Positions 10,401 to 22,731 of a stretch of DNA of 64,000 nucleotides are shown piece by piece. How positions within the stretch are numbered: the stretch's first letter is position 1; each line of letters begins with the position of its first letter. The stretch lies in the NCBI GenBank assembly GCA_028751875.1, contig CM054140.1:13069168-13133167 (forward strand), read 5' to 3'. The stretch is from Rapana venosa (lineage: Eukaryota > Mollusca > Gastropoda > Neogastropoda > Muricidae). The position numbers and the translations under genes are program-made. A model generated the notes under the pieces. That model worked only from the letters and a program-made list of their open reading frames with translations, made no database searches and was not told the DNA's origin.

Positions 10401-12329
10401 TGCATTTTTTTTTGTTTTGAAATACCATTCAAGTAAAGGGCCCAATTTTGTGTTTAAAAAAATTCTTCGGGGGGAAGCACATCGCCACTAGACCAGCCCC
10501 GTTTATTTTTGTCCGTTTGTGGGCCTTTTGGAATCGTTTTCTTCAACAAAAATTTTTCCAAGGACAACCCTCTCCCTTACTGTGTGTTCTGTTACACACG
10601 TTTATATAAAGTTACACTGAAACCTCATTATCGTCTCATCCAGAAAGAAAGAAATTTAGACAAAAATTAAAAAGGTCAAGTGATTAGAAGAAGAAAAGTT
10701 GGATTTAAAACTCCCCTGGTTTTGTTTTTATATCATAATATTAAAAAAAATTTTACCCAAAGATTCCACCCTTATAAAACCCTAGGGGCCCATTCCCAAA
10801 TTTAACCCCGCTATTTTTTTCCTCATGAAAAGCTTTAAGCAAAAAAAAAACAAAAGATTTTGCGGGCTTTTTCCTTTAAACCCTCTTTAAAAAAAATTCG
10901 TACTTTCTTTCCCACCTTTCAAACCCCCTTTGGGGCATGCAAAAAAAAAACCCCAAAAAAACCCCCCCCCCCCCCCAAAAAAAAAAAAAAAAAAAAAAAA
11001 AGCAGAAACGATTTTTGTCGGGGTGCAACAAAATTTTGTCCTCGAGGGGGCTAGCTAAAAACGGGGGTTGCCCGCAACCGAATTTTCTGTAGTGCCCGAC
11101 TTTTCCCCCTTTAAACCTCCCGCCATTATGAGGACCCGGGCACTGAGCAGGGGCAGGGGTTGGGGTTTTTTCCTCTGTGCCAAAATTTGCCCCTTTTAGG
11201 TTCTGCGTTCTTTTTCCCTTTTTTCTGAAAATAAATGCTTTTTGGCGATTTTCCCATCTTCCTTCCCCCTTTTCCCTATCCCCAAAGTCCCGTGTACGGG
11301 GGGGGGCCACCACTGAAGATTTTTTAAACCCAAAGCTTCCTCCACTCCCTGGGTCCCCATTTTCCCCGTACGATTCTTTTCCCATTTAAAAAACCCAGCC
11401 CAGTGATATTTTCCCCCCATCTTTTTTCCCCCCTGTCTCCCTCTTCTTCTTCTCCCTCCTTGAACTTTTCCCCTTCAGGAAAAGTCTTGGCCAGCCCCAA
11501 TTTTGGGTGGGGACTGCCTGTCCCTGGTGTTCTATCAAATCGGGCTTTTTCCTCTTTTTCTTTTAAAAAACTTCGCCCATTTTTTGTTCCCTTAAACTTT
11601 TTGTTACGCGGGGATATCCCAAAATTCCCTTTTTGAAAGGGGATTATTTTTGAAAGCCCCAAATCTTTTAAAAATGAAACGGGGAGACTTTTAAATACTT
11701 TTTTTTTTTTTCGAATAGTTGTCAATTTTGTGCTTTTTTTTTTAAACGAATAAGCTATAAGATAGTACAAAAAGGGGGGGAAATTTTAAAAAAACCCGAA
11801 AAATGAGTTTACAGAGAAAAAAATTTTGAATGATTTTTGGCTTTTGTTTCCCTGGTTTTTTTTGGGTTTTTGGCCCTTGGGTTTTTTTTGCCTCATAAAA
11901 TGTAATTGTTTTTACTTTCATGCTTATAACACCCCTTTTTTTTCTGTGGCTTTTAAAACCGGGCTGTTTTTAAATTGATAGATTTCACGTTCCTGGGGGG
12001 TGTTTGGGGTATAACCCGGAGCAAAATTTGTTTCTTCCCCAAATCAAAAAAAATTATTTTCGAGACCCTTGTCTTGCTTAAAAAACCCCCAACACCCTTA
12101 AGTTTTACTTTTCGATTGTAACCTTAGTCCCCCCTCTCCTCTCCCCTTCCCCGTCCCCTCCCTTCTCCTTTTATATAAATATATTATATAAAAAATATAA
12201 ATAATATATAATATAATAAATAAATATTAAATAACATAATATATAAATAAAATTTTAATATATATAAATTATATAAAATTTTTCCCCTTTTTTCTAGTCC
12301 GTGCGCTGCTTATTTTTTGGACTCGCGCT
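10401..12329. other. low-quality non-coding DNA, no gene seen
   Basis: Contains poly-A/poly-C at 10940-11002 and an AT-rich patch at 12165-12285. A complex stretch at 11040-11700 resembles no family in this window that I could match. Its apparent ORFs are unsupported by any domain. Confidence 0.5.
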
Positions 12330-12394
12330 TTGAAACCCCACAATTTGGGGCATGATTTCAAAAAGAAGTCACATTCCCCCCACAAAAAACGACA

Positions 12395-12822
12395 GTCGCT
12401 GAGCCGAGTGGCAAAGGGAGGGTTTTGACTTGACTTTTTGAAATCCTAGGGCTCCATGAAGCCGCTGCCCTCGAATCTCGGCTGCAGGGCCCTGATCAAT
12501 CAAGGGGGTTGGGGGGGGGGGGGGGTTGGTTTTGCCCGATCTCCCGGGTCAATTTAAAAAAAAGGGCGCGACCTGCCATCCCTTTTTTTCGGGGTCCGTG
12601 TAAATATTCACCTAGGTAAATGGGTACCTGTCCTCTTTAGGGCCCGGGAAAGGGAAAAGCACCGGGGGAGAGGAAGGGGCACCGCCCCAATATCGGCCCC
12701 GGGAAAGAATTTTGAGGTCCTGATGCTTCACTACCCCGCGCCCCCATGGGGTTTTTTAAGGGGGGGGGGGGAAAACCTTTACTTACTAAATTTATATGTA
12801 TTTTATATATAAAATATATATA

Positions 12823-12861
<39 letters not shown>

Positions 12862-13020
12862 AGCAGAAAAATAAAAAATTTGCTTTTTAAAAAGAGTCCG
12901 TGGTTCAAAATCATCGCTCGGGGGGTTACAGAAACACGAACAAAACCCAAAAGCATTCGTACAAAAAGAAAATCGAACCGCTCTGAAGGGGAAATGGGTA
13001 GCTAAGACCCCCCCAAAAGA
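12395..13020 (+). mobile_element. SINE family D, copy 1 (interrupted by B-type tail and AT array)
   Basis: The head GAGCCGAGTGGCAAAG at 12401-12416 resembles a tRNA-Ser/Leu A box. CTCGAATCTCGGCTGCAGGG near 12470-12489 contains a B box. The body GATCTCCCGGGTCAA follows near 12538. At about 12600-12760 a family B-type body (GTAAATGGGTACCTGTCC ... ATCGGCCCCGGG) intervenes, then an AT array at 12795-12852. The D tail (GGGGGTTACAGAAACACGAA) resumes near 12919. The cleaner version is at 34145-34860. Confidence 0.68.
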
Positions 13021-13470
13021 CCTCCTCAAAAACAAACAAGCACAGGAGAAAGACCAAAAACAACGAAATCCCCCCCCAAAAGAGAACCCCAGAGAAGAAA
13101 GAGAAAGCCCCGGGAAAATATAAAAAGAAACAGAAATAAACTTCTAGAGTTTTTAAAAAGGCCCCCACACTTTAAAGGGACGTGGCAAGGGCGTTTGATT
13201 TGATCTTTTGTTTAAAAAAATTTTTTGTGGATTTTTAAAAAATCACAAGAAACCCCAGATTGGGTTTAGCATTTCTTTTTCCCAAAAAAACCCTTTTTGT
13301 AAGGCTCTTTTTTCGGGATTGTTCGGGTTTTTTTCAACTTGTCTAGACTGCTGCAAATTTGGCTTTTTTGCAAACTTGAGGATGAATTTGTCTACCCTCC
13401 CAAAAGGAAACACTTTTTTTTCTTTTTCTTGTCTTTTTAGTTTCTGCCCTCTTTTTGGGTTGTTGTTTTT
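13021..13470. other. non-coding DNA between SINE D and the CTT tract, copy 1
   Basis: This is the degraded counterpart of 34800-35190. No gene is seen. Confidence 0.6.
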
Positions 13471-14010
13471 TGTTTTTTGTTGCCCTTTCTTCTTCTTCTT
13501 TTCTATTTTTCTTTTCCTTCTTCTTCTTCTCTTCTTTTTTCCCTTCTTCTTTTCGCAATTCTTTTTGAAATTCTTCTCGAAAATTCTTCTTTGCAATTCT
13601 TTTTGGGAAATTTTCTTTTTCCGCAATTCAATCTTTTTTCCTTTTCGCAATTTTTCCTCGAAATTCCTCTTTTTAAATGGGCAATTCTTCTTTTTCCTTT
13701 TTCTTCTTTTTCTTCTTTTTCCCCCTTCTTCTTCTTCTTCTTTTTCTCTTTTTTCTTCTTTTTCCCTTTTTTCTTCTTCCCTCGCAATTTTTTTTTCTTC
13801 GCAATTCTTCTTCGCAATTTTTTCTTCTTCCCCCACAATTCCCCCCTTCCCCTTCCCTTCCCTTTTTCCTTTTTCCCTTTTTTTTCTTTTTTTCTTCTTC
13901 TTTTTTCCCTTTTTTCTTTTTTTCTTTTTTTTACTTCTTTTTTTTCCTTCTTTTTTTTCTTCTTTTTCCCTTTTTTTCCCCCCCGAAATTCTTCTTCTTC
14001 TCGTCCAGAA
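13470..14010. repeat. (CTT)n/GCAATT complex repeat, copy 1
   Basis: CTT repeats are punctuated by CGCAATTCTT units. This matches 35195-35560 but is stretched by homopolymer errors. The Phe/Ser/Leu-rich and Lys/Glu-rich ORFs here are artefacts of the repeat. Confidence 0.85.
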
Positions 14011-14394
14011 ACCAAAACACGGGGAAAGGGTTTGTCTGTAATATAGCGGAAATGCTTTTCGCTGCTCTGCTGGCTGCATGCTGCTCAGCCTTGCCTGAAA
14101 ATTTCCCCAAAACTCAGCGCATTCAGCTTCGGCTGGATTGAACTGTTTCCTTAAAGTCTTTCGGAAAAAAATGGGCGGGGAAAGGAAGAAAAAAAGAAAA
14201 AAAGGGGGGTGCTAGGAAGAAAAAGAAAAAGGCAGAAACAAATAGAGAGATAAAAAGAGGGAATTCCTAGCAAAAAAAAATTCCAAAAGGGTGGGGGCTA
14301 TTTTTTCCCAGACAACCCCCCCGGAAACCGGTACCCCCACGGGGAAATTTTGCCCTAGACGGGAATTGTGCTCTCCTTGCTACATCTCTCACTC

Positions 14395-14800
14395 TCGATT
14401 TTTTTTTTTTAAAATCTACACACCACCACAACACACACACACACACACACCCCACACACACACAATTTTAATATAAAAATTTTAATTGCGTGTGTTGTGT
14501 GTGTGTGTGTTTGTGGTGGTGTGGGGTTGTGTTGGTGTTTTTGTAAAAAAAATCTACAATCTATTAATAAATAAAATAAAAAATATATATAATAAAATAT
14601 AAAAAATATATATAAAATAAAAATTAAAATATATATAAAATTATATATAATATATAAAACTCTCACACCCATTACATACCCCCCCAAAACCCCCCCCCCA
14701 CCCCACACCAAAAAACCCCACACGCAAAAACCCCCCCCCCCACACAAAACCAACACAAACACCCGCACTAGTAAACAAAACACACCACACACACCCCAAT
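14395..14800. repeat. CA / TG / AT microsatellite cluster, copy 1
   Basis: (CA)n at 14415-14463, TG-rich at 14488-14545, AT-rich at 14560-14665 and C/CA-rich to 14795. This is the damaged counterpart of 35965-36345. Confidence 0.85.
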
Positions 14801-14977
14801 ATCAGTGCCCGAAATCATCAAAAAATTTGAATTAGAATGCCCTAATTTCAAAAAATGAAATCTTGTCTCATTTTTAAAACGAATTTTTCTCAACCCAAGT
14901 AAGACGACTTGGGAAATCAACACAGAAAAGCGTTGAAATAGTCTTTGGGAAAAATCTAGAAGATAATATAAAAAAAG

Positions 14978-15290
14978 GTAAGGTAAAGGAGTCCCAAAAC
15001 CCTTTAAAGGGGTCTGGGGGAGCGGGCGCCCAGAGACCTCACTTCTCTAGGGCCACAAGATTTGGAAGGCGGCGCCCTTTCTCCTCTCCCTCGCTGTTTA
15101 AACCTTCCCCTAAAACCCAAAAAGGGAGGAAACCCATTTACAGCGGGGTGAACGGGGGGAATTTTAAACTGAACCCAAAGGGCCCGGCGAAAAACTTCAC
15201 CCACCCAACGGGAAACCACGCTCGCCCGCTGCTTAACTTGGCTGGGGAAAGGGAAAGGCCCGACCACTGAGCAAATCCCCCCCCCGAAGA
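14978..15290 (-). mobile_element. SINE family B, copy 1 version
   Basis: The order GGTAAGGTAAAGGAGTCCC, AGAGACCTCACTTCTCTAGG, GAAAACTTCACCCACCCAACG, GGAAACCACGCTCGCCCGCTG and CCACTGAGCAAATCC matches the reverse-oriented B element at 36511-36810. The 5S-like block corresponds to about 15198-15235. Confidence 0.8.
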
Positions 15291-16200
15291 AAATAAAAAA
15301 GGCCATAAAAAATAGCAAAAATTCAGCTGTAAATATAGATGGAATTTTTTCCAAATAAATTTGATCTTTTTCAAATTTTTCAAAGGGGAAAATGAAAAAA
15401 CCGCGGGAAAACCCCGCCTCATTGCTGTTAAAAAGGGGAATACTGTGATTTTTTTAAAATGTTTTGGATATGTATTTGTATTATTCTTTTACTAATGAGC
15501 TAAGGATATTTTCATTCCCTTTTTTTTGGGTTTTTGCTGGATACCCTCGCACTTTGGTATCTTTTTTAAAAATGAAAAATTTGACAAATAGAAAAATTTT
15601 GGAGCTAAACACAGGGAGGGGTTTTGCAGCAGAAGTGCCCCCTATCCATCCACGGGGGCTATAGAAAGTTACAAAATGCATTTTGGAAACACTTTTAAAA
15701 AGAAGCTAAAAGGAAACCATTTTTCCCGGGAGTGATGATGTAACCCATGTTTATTTTTTTTGAAAAGATCAAATGTCGTAATTTAAAATGAAAAAAAAAA
15801 TGTTGTATCAAATTATCTACGGTTTTAAAAGCTAAAATGCTTTTAAAAAAAAATTTTCAAAAAAGCAACATGTACTGTGGGAAAAATTTTAAATCAATAA
15901 ATCTTATTTTTTTAAACGATGCAAAACGAAAAACTTTTTTTAACCTCCCTTTTTCCAGTCCGTAGCTTAAGAAAATTTCACAAGAATTCCTTTAAATAAA
16001 AAAAAAATTTATTGTAAATTAATCAAAACCCCTATATTCAGACTCCTTTAATATGAGGATAGTTTTCTGGTTAAAAGAATTGAAAAACGTTAATATTTTA
16101 ACGGTTCAATTTTTTTTCCCGTTCCGAATTCTTGTTTATGCTTTTTTTTTTTATAATATTTTTTATTGCGATTGATTAAATTTTTGGGATCCCCTTTCCC
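15291..16200. other. non-coding DNA, copy 1 counterpart of 36811-37740
   Basis: The sequence matches the cleaner copy closely (TTACTAATGAGCTAAG near 15488, GCAGCAGAAGTG near 15627). It has no gene, RNA or recognisable repeat. Confidence 0.65.
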
Positions 16201-19200
16201 CCCAAAGACACACAACAACACACACACACACACACACAACACGAACACACAACAAAACACCACAACACACAAACACACAAAACACCCACACACAACAACA
16301 GACATTTTTCCCCCCTCTGATATCACTAATTTTGTGGGAAGGGCGTTAAACTGAAGAACTAACACTAACACACACACCCACACACAAAACACACACAAAA
16401 CACACACACACCACCCAACCCCCCCCCCCCCCCCCCCCCTACAACCCCCACACAAAAAACCTTTTCTCTCTTTTCTCGCCCTCCCTGTTGACCGTCCCCG
16501 TCAGGGGGTCCCAAGGGGCAGTGACCAGCTCGCAGCCCCTTGTCTCCCCCTCGCAAAAGGGTTTTTAAAAGATGACCGCGCGGGTGTGCGTGGGTGGGGA
16601 TGTGGGGGGGTTTTGGTGGGGTATGTGGGTAGGTGTTTGTGGTGTGTAGAGGGGCGATGACGTGCGTTGACCGGTTCGGGGGGTTTTTTTTTTGTGTGTG
16701 ATCTGCGGGTGGTGTCTTCCTTTATTCCTTTTCTTTTTTTTTGTTGTTTTTGGGTTTTTGTTTCCTTGGTGTGGGGGGTGGGGGGGGGGGTGGGGGAGGA
16801 GGGGGGAGGGGGGGGGTGGGGACGGGGGTTGTGTACTCAAAAGAAAGGGGCAAAGAGGGGGAGGAGAGTTGAGGAGAGAGAGAGAGAGAGGGGGGGGGGG
16901 GGGGAAAGGGGGAGACAGTTTTTATAAAAATTTTTGGCCCTGGGGGTGGGGGTGGGGTATGTGTGGTTTTGTGTGTGTGTTGTGTGTGTGTGGTGTTTTT
17001 GTGTGTTTTGGGGTGGTTTTGTGTGGTGTGTGTTTTGTGACAGGGGGTAGGGTGTGTTTTTGGGTGCCCAAAAAGCTGTGGTGTGTTGTGTGGGGTGTGT
17101 GGGGTGTGTGGTTTTGTGTGTTTTGTCGTGCTATGTAGGTGTGGGTGAATTTGAGAGAAGGGCCCGGTAAAGGGGGGTATGGTTTTGGGGAAAAAAATTG
17201 TTTTTGTATGTTTTTTGTGGGTGTATTTTGTGAGTGGGAAATAGAGTGGGGGTTTGTTTCAAAGTTTTGTTTTTTGTGTGCCCGGGGGTTGCACCCCGCG
17301 CGCGTGTGGGGTGTTTTGGGGCCCTATCAAATAAAGGGGTTTTGTGTGCGTGGATGTTGTGGTGTGGTGTGGTGGGGGGTAAAGGGGGGGGGGGTGGGGC
17401 TGTCCCTTTTTGTGCTATTTTTCCTTTTTTAAAATTTTTAAAATATATTTAAATTTTTAAAATTTTATAAAAAAAAAAATAAAAAATTGGATTTTTAAAA
17501 AATTTTTGGTTTTTGTTTAAAATAAATTGTTTAAGAAGATTTTTTTAGCTTTGTCCCTTTTTATGGAAAAGCCCCCAACCTTTTTGCTCACCCATAAGGA
17601 AATGTTTTGTATCCCGTGTGTGGGGTTTGTGTTTGTGGTTTTGGTTTGTTTGTTTTGTTCCCCCGCCATTTTTATGTGTTTGTTTTTGGGGTTTAAAAAA
17701 TTCCATCCCTTTTCCCTTTGAAGTCGAAAATTTTTTTCCCAATGGAAAAATTTTTCCCAGTGTTTGTTTGTTTTTTTTTTTGTTTTTGGTTTTTTGGTCT
17801 TGCGCCCTCCCTTTTGGTTTAAGGTTTTTGTGCGGGGGTGTTTTGGTGGTGGGTTGTGGGGGTGTGGTGGTTGTTTTTTGTTTTTTGAATTTAATTTTTT
17901 TTTTATTTTAAGGGTTTTGGGGTTTTTTTGGTTCCCCGGGGCAAATTTTTTTTTGCTTTTTTTTTCCGGGGGCCCCCCCTTTTGGGGCCAAAAAATTTCC
18001 TTTTTCTGTTCTTATGGGGGGGGGGGTAAAACCCCAAAAAAAACCTGATCAAAAAAGAATTCCCCCTGGAACCCCCCAAAAAAGCCCCTTTTTTTAACCC
18101 CTCCTTGTTGGGGGGGGCGTTTTCTTCCTGCCTGCCTGTTGGGGTTTTTGTTTTTTTTTTGCCCCCTTTCCGCCTTTTTCCCAATTTTTAAATGTGTTTG
18201 TTGTGTTTTGTGTTGTGTGCCCCCTGTTGTTTTACTTTGTCTTATGTTTGTGTGGGGTTTCTTGCCTGCCCGTCGTCTCGTGGGTTTTTTTGTGGGCCTG
18301 GTTTTTTGTCTGCTTTTGAGGGGGAGGGGGGGGGGGGGGGGGAGGGGGTGGGGTGGGCCCCCCCCCGGTGCCCGTTGTTCCGTTTTCCCTTAAAATCTTT
18401 TTGTTTTCGTCTTGTTTTACCCCTTCCGTTTCCCCATTGGTCTTTTTCTGTCTGGGTTTTCTTCCGGGCCCGCCTGCCCGTCTTTGTCCCGCCTTTTCCT
18501 TCCGCCTGTCTGGGGGGCCCGTTCCTCTGTTTTGTCTGCCTGCCTGTTGTCGCCCGCCCGCCCCCAACTGTCCCGTTGTTCTGTTGTCATCTGTCCCGTC
18601 TGCTCCAAATTTTCCTTCCTTTTTCTCCCGGCCCTGTTTTTGTTGTCTTTTTTTGTTTTTCTTGGGTGCCCGGGGGGTTGTTTGTTTTTTGTTTTTTTTG
18701 GGTTTTTTTGTTTTTTTGTTTTCCTTTTGTCTTTCCCTTCCTTCCTGCCTTGGCCCCTCCTGTTCGTCTTCCCCCTTCGTCTTCTTCTTCCCTTTTTCTT
18801 TTTCTTCCATCTTTTCTAACCTGTCTTCTTTTCCTCCTTCTTTTTTCTTCCGTCCGGGCTGTCGGCCCCGCCACCTTCCTTCCTTTCTTATTGGGGCTTC
18901 CCCCTGCCCCTGTCTGTCGTATCCGCTGTTTTGTTGTGCCTTTATTTCCCTTCTCCTCTCCTTCCCCTTTTTCTTTCCCTTAATTTTTTCTTCACTCCCC
19001 TCCAACCTTCCCTGTTTTTTTTTCCTACCCCTTTTTGGGCCATTTTTTTTTTCCTTGGGTTGTTTTGGGTTTTTGGTTTTTTTTTTTTTTTTTATTTTTT
19101 TTTTGTTCAAATGAATTAATTCCCTTTAATTAATTTGTGGTCTGGGGTTTTTTTTGTTTGGGTTTCATTTTGGGGGTTTTTAAATTTTAGAATTTGGGAA

Positions 19201-19619
19201 AAATTTTTTCAAACCCATTATTTTTTTTTTATTTTATTTTTATGGGGTTGGGGGGTTGCTTTTCCCTTTACCCCTTTGGATTTTCCCCCCAAAGGGTTTT
19301 TTTAAGAGTTTTTTTTTTTTTTTTGGCCCCCTTTGGTTTTTTAAAATAAAAGGGCCTTTCTTTTTTTTAAATTTCCCGTTTGCCCCCCTTTATTTTAAAA
19401 AAGGGTTTTTTTCTTTTTGTGTAGGGGGGGGGGGGTGGGGAGGGGGGGGAGGGGGTTGGAGGGGGGGGTGTGTTTGGGGGGTATTGGGATTTGGGGGTTA
19501 GTGGGGTGGGGATTTTTGGAGGGGGGTTGGGAAACCTAGTGGTTGAAATAAAGGGGGCCCGTTTTTACCCAAACCTTTTATTTTTTTTTTTTTTAAATTT
19601 TAACCAAAATTTTTAAAAG
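16201..19619. other. CA-, GT-, G-, T- and CTG-rich low-complexity DNA, copy 1
   Basis: CACAC at 16205-16290 and 16360-16412, poly-C at 16418-16440, then GT/GGTG-rich to about 17400, T-rich to 18200, CTGCCTG/TGTC-rich to about 18960, T-rich to 19400 and G-rich to 19545. Scattered matches to 37750-40900 keep it collinear, such as GCAGCCCCTTGTCTCCCC at about 16533 and 38115. Confidence 0.65.
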
Positions 19620-19760
19620 TCAAGAATTTTTTCCTTTCGGGGAAAATTTGGGGTGCCTCCCCGGGGGGAGCACTCGCCCCCAAACAGCGCCACCCCTTTT
19701 TTTTTTTTTTTTTGTTTGTTTTTTGTCTGCAACTGTATTTTTTTTCCCTATCCGAGTGGC
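19620..19760 (-). mobile_element. SINE family C, tail fragment, copy 1 only
   Basis: On the plus strand: GGGGGGAGCACTCGCCCCCA, then CAGCGCCACCCC, a T run, and GTCTGCAACTGTATT. Reverse-complemented, this is the family C tail (gggtggcgctg ... cgctctccc). I found no counterpart at the matching point of copy 2 (about 41640-41720). Confidence 0.68.
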
Positions 19761-19858
19761 CCTTTTTGTTTCTCTGCGTGTGGATTGTGATGGGTGTGGT
19801 TTTTGTGATTTACGTGTGTATGTGTGGGGAGTATGGAGAGAGAAAAGAGAAAAAGGAG

Positions 19859-19895
<37 letters not shown>

Positions 19896-19918
19896 GAGAG
19901 AACAACAGACAACAGCAG

Positions 19919-19950
<32 letters not shown>

Positions 19951-20689
19951 AACAGACAGAACAGAAGTATATTTTTTGGGGTGTTGTGGGTGTGATGTTG
20001 GGCGGGGGGTGTGGGTGTGTTGAAAGGAGGGGGGGGGGGGTGTGTGGGGGTTTTGTGGAGTGGTTATTTTGTGTATGTTTGTGTGCCGGGAAAGTGATGT
20101 GGTTTTTTTTATGCGTATATAAAAAAAAAAAAATGGGAAAATGTCTCCATCCCATTCCTTTTCATCACCCAAAAACCCTTCCCCCCCCCCTTCTTCCCCC
20201 ATCACCCCACAAGCAAAGGCCGGGAAAACAATCACCTCCCCCCCTAAACCCCCCTACTTGCAAATCGGGAAAAAGGGGCCAAAAATCTGTCCCAAAGTGG
20301 GGAACTGGCGCGGTTTGGTCACAAACTCCTTTTCCAAACGGGCCAACAGGGGAAACGGAAGGGGGGGAGGGGCAAGACGTTTTCCCCCTTTTTTTTTACA
20401 TTACCAAAGATTGCAATTTTGAAAATTTTTGTTGTTGTTGGGTTTTTTAAATTTTTCAAACTCAGCAGCCGTTAAAGTTCAAGGGAAATCTTTTATTGTT
20501 TTTAATAGCACACCCTAAGCAAAGCTTGTTTGTTCCTTTTGATTTTCCCGAATGCGTTTGTTTTTAAAGTTTATACTCCTTTTTTCTGAATAAAAAAACC
20601 TATTTAAACCAAGACAAACACAGGGGCAGACAGATGAAGAAAATTGGGTGAAAGCAGGAAAATAAACAAACACAGACTGGACCGGGCGT

Positions 20690-21085
20690 GACATGGGTGT
20701 TCTGTCGCTGCGATAAACGAAGAAAAGAAAAGACAGACAACAAAGAAAAAACAACAGAAAAAACAGACAGACAGACAACAGACAGAACAGAAACCCGAAA
20801 AGACAGAACAAAAGACAGAACAGGGCAGGCAGAGGCAAGGGAAACCAAAAGAGACAGACAAAACAGACAGAAAAGACAAACAGACAGGGAGGAAGGGTTC
20901 AGGCAGGCCCGGCAGACTGACAGACAAACAGAAAAGACCAAACAGGCAGAACAGACAGGGAGAAAAGACAGACAGAAAAAGACAACAGACCCCCAAACAG
21001 ACCCGACCGGGCAACAGGCAGGGGAGGCAAAGGGAAACAACAGGCAGACAAAAACAGACAGAAAAAGACAGACAGACAACAGACC
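20690..21085. repeat. (CAGA)n-like tract, copy 1
   Basis: GACAGACAGA, AACAGACAG and AGGCAGGC words. This is an expanded counterpart of 42575-42830. The ORFs are translations of the repeat. Confidence 0.88.
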
Positions 21086-21159
21086 AACCCCGGAGAGCAC
21101 TGTCCACCAAAGCGTGGTTTTTCTTTTGTCTCCCCCCCCGTTTGGGCATTTCATTTCCC

Positions 21160-21570
21160 GCAGATTTATTTTTTCTACGGAAAGTCGGGCCGGGCCCCCT
21201 CTCTTCCCCCGGGAAAAGTTGGGGTCGCCACAAAGCAGCGCCACCCCAAAATTTTTTTTTTTTTCCTGTCCCGGGAACAATATTTTGGGTTTTCCCAACG
21301 GAGTGGCTTTTTTTCTACAAATTTTTCCCAGGGACAACTCCCCTTGTTGCCGTTGGGGGTTCCCTTTTTTAAAAGTTTCCTAAATTTAAATTTTGGGGAA
21401 CACAAAAAGGGCTTCGGTTTATCGTTTTAAACGAAATACTAGCACCCAGAAACCAAACCCCTCCTTTGGGCTAATGGATGGTTTTAAAAAAAATTCGGGG
21501 CCCAAAAAAGGGGTTAAAAACCCCGCCACCCTTTTTAACCCCACTTTTCGCTTCCTACAGCCGGTTTCCT
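21160..21570 (-). mobile_element. SINE family C, near-full-length inverted copy in copy 1
   Basis: Reverse-complementing gives the family C blocks in order: a head with CCATCCATTAGCCC, a damaged V-domain-like block (...cgttt...acgataaaccga), CAACGGCAACAAGGGGAGTTG, GTGGCGCTGC and a tail. In copy 2 only the tail part is present in this orientation (42900-43003), and the rest of the element is in plus orientation. Confidence 0.62.
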
Positions 21571-21714
21571 CTAAACCACCGATCCATAAAGAACGCTGAA
21601 CTGATATTAAATTTTTCCCTTTTTAAATTTTTTTTTTATTTAGAGGAAAACGGGGGAAAAGACCCTCATGTGTTTTTTTTTTCCCCCATTCCCATGGGTG
21701 TGCAGTTTTGAAAT

Positions 21715-21990
21715 AATTTTGTCCCTTCGTTCCCACCGGCACACAATTGGGCCCACTTTTCCAAAGGCGGAACGGGGGTTTTAACGTGTTCCCCAAGATG
21801 TTTTGCGCGCGTTCGCACACGGGGCCCCCGGTTTTTTATCTCATCCGAAGGGCTTTTTGGGGGGAGAGTGAGGGTTGGGACTGGGGTTAAATTCCCAAGG
21901 GGAAAAAAAATCTTGAAAAGGGAATCGAAAACCCCGGGGCATCAGATCACGAGCACATCCCCGCTAACCACCAAGGGTAACCTGTCACCC
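21715..21990 (-). mobile_element. SINE family A, degraded copy A5, copy 1 only
   Basis: CCCACCGGCACACAATTGGG, AGATGTTTTGCGCGCGTTCG, GTTTTTTATCTCATCCGAAG, GGGAATCGAAAACCCCGGGG and CGCTAACCACCAAGG occur in the order of a reversed A element. The comparable place in copy 2 (about 43000-43280) has no A element. Confidence 0.72.
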
Positions 21991-22554
21991 ATCCTTCCCC
22001 CCCCCCCCCCCCCCCCCTTTTTTTCTTGATTTAAATTTTTCAAAAATGAAGGGCTGGGCCAAAAAGGACAAACAGACACTCTTTTTTCCCTCCCTCAAAA
22101 ACCCCCAAACCCCCTTTTCCCCCCCCGATGCACACCACCGCATCCCAACCCCAAAAACCAACACCTGAGCCCACAATACCTAAAGTAAAATTAAAAAAAT
22201 TTAAAAAACAAAAAATAAAAAAAAAACTCGTTTTTTCAACCCGGATCGTGGTCAAAACTAATGGGCCTTTTCTAGAAAGCGGAAAGTCCGGGTCAAGTGT
22301 GGGGGTGGTTTGGGAAACCCTTTGGGCCCGAAACTTTTTTCCCCCACCATTAAACCACGGGAAGGGGTCTGGGCGCTACCTTTTTTTGTTTTTGAGACGA
22401 TAAAAACCCAGGTCCCGTGGTTTTCCCCTAATTATTTTGGCAAAGAAAAAAAACCCCCGGGGAATAAAGAGTTTTTCCCCGGCCCAAAAATTTTTTTAGA
22501 AACCCGCCTACTCTGAAAAAGGGGAAAAAAAACATTTCAAACAAAGGGAAAAAA

Positions 22555-22690
22555 GTAATAAAAAAATGGGGGGCGCTGCTCGGTGGCGACGCGCTCTCTC
22601 CCCAGGGGAAAGCAGGCCCCAAAAATTTTTATCTATCTGTCCGTAGTCTTTAGCCGAATTTCACGGGGAGAAAATTTTTCCTTGACTTAA
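22555..22690 (+). mobile_element. SINE family C tail, plus orientation, copy 1
   Basis: GGGGCGCTGCTCGGTGGCG, ACGCGCTCTCTCCCC and AGCCGAATTTCACGGGG match the end of the family C element at 43280-43350. An A homopolymer follows at 22700-22728. Confidence 0.65.
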
Positions 22691-22696
22691 AGTGGG

Positions 22697-22699
<3 letters not shown>

Positions 22700-22731
<32 letters not shown>

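Noticed and set aside
13208..14141. Long Phe/Ser/Leu-rich and Lys/Glu-rich ORFs as membrane or coiled-coil proteins
   Set aside because: They are all translations of the CTT/GCAATT repeat and overlap on both strands and in several frames.
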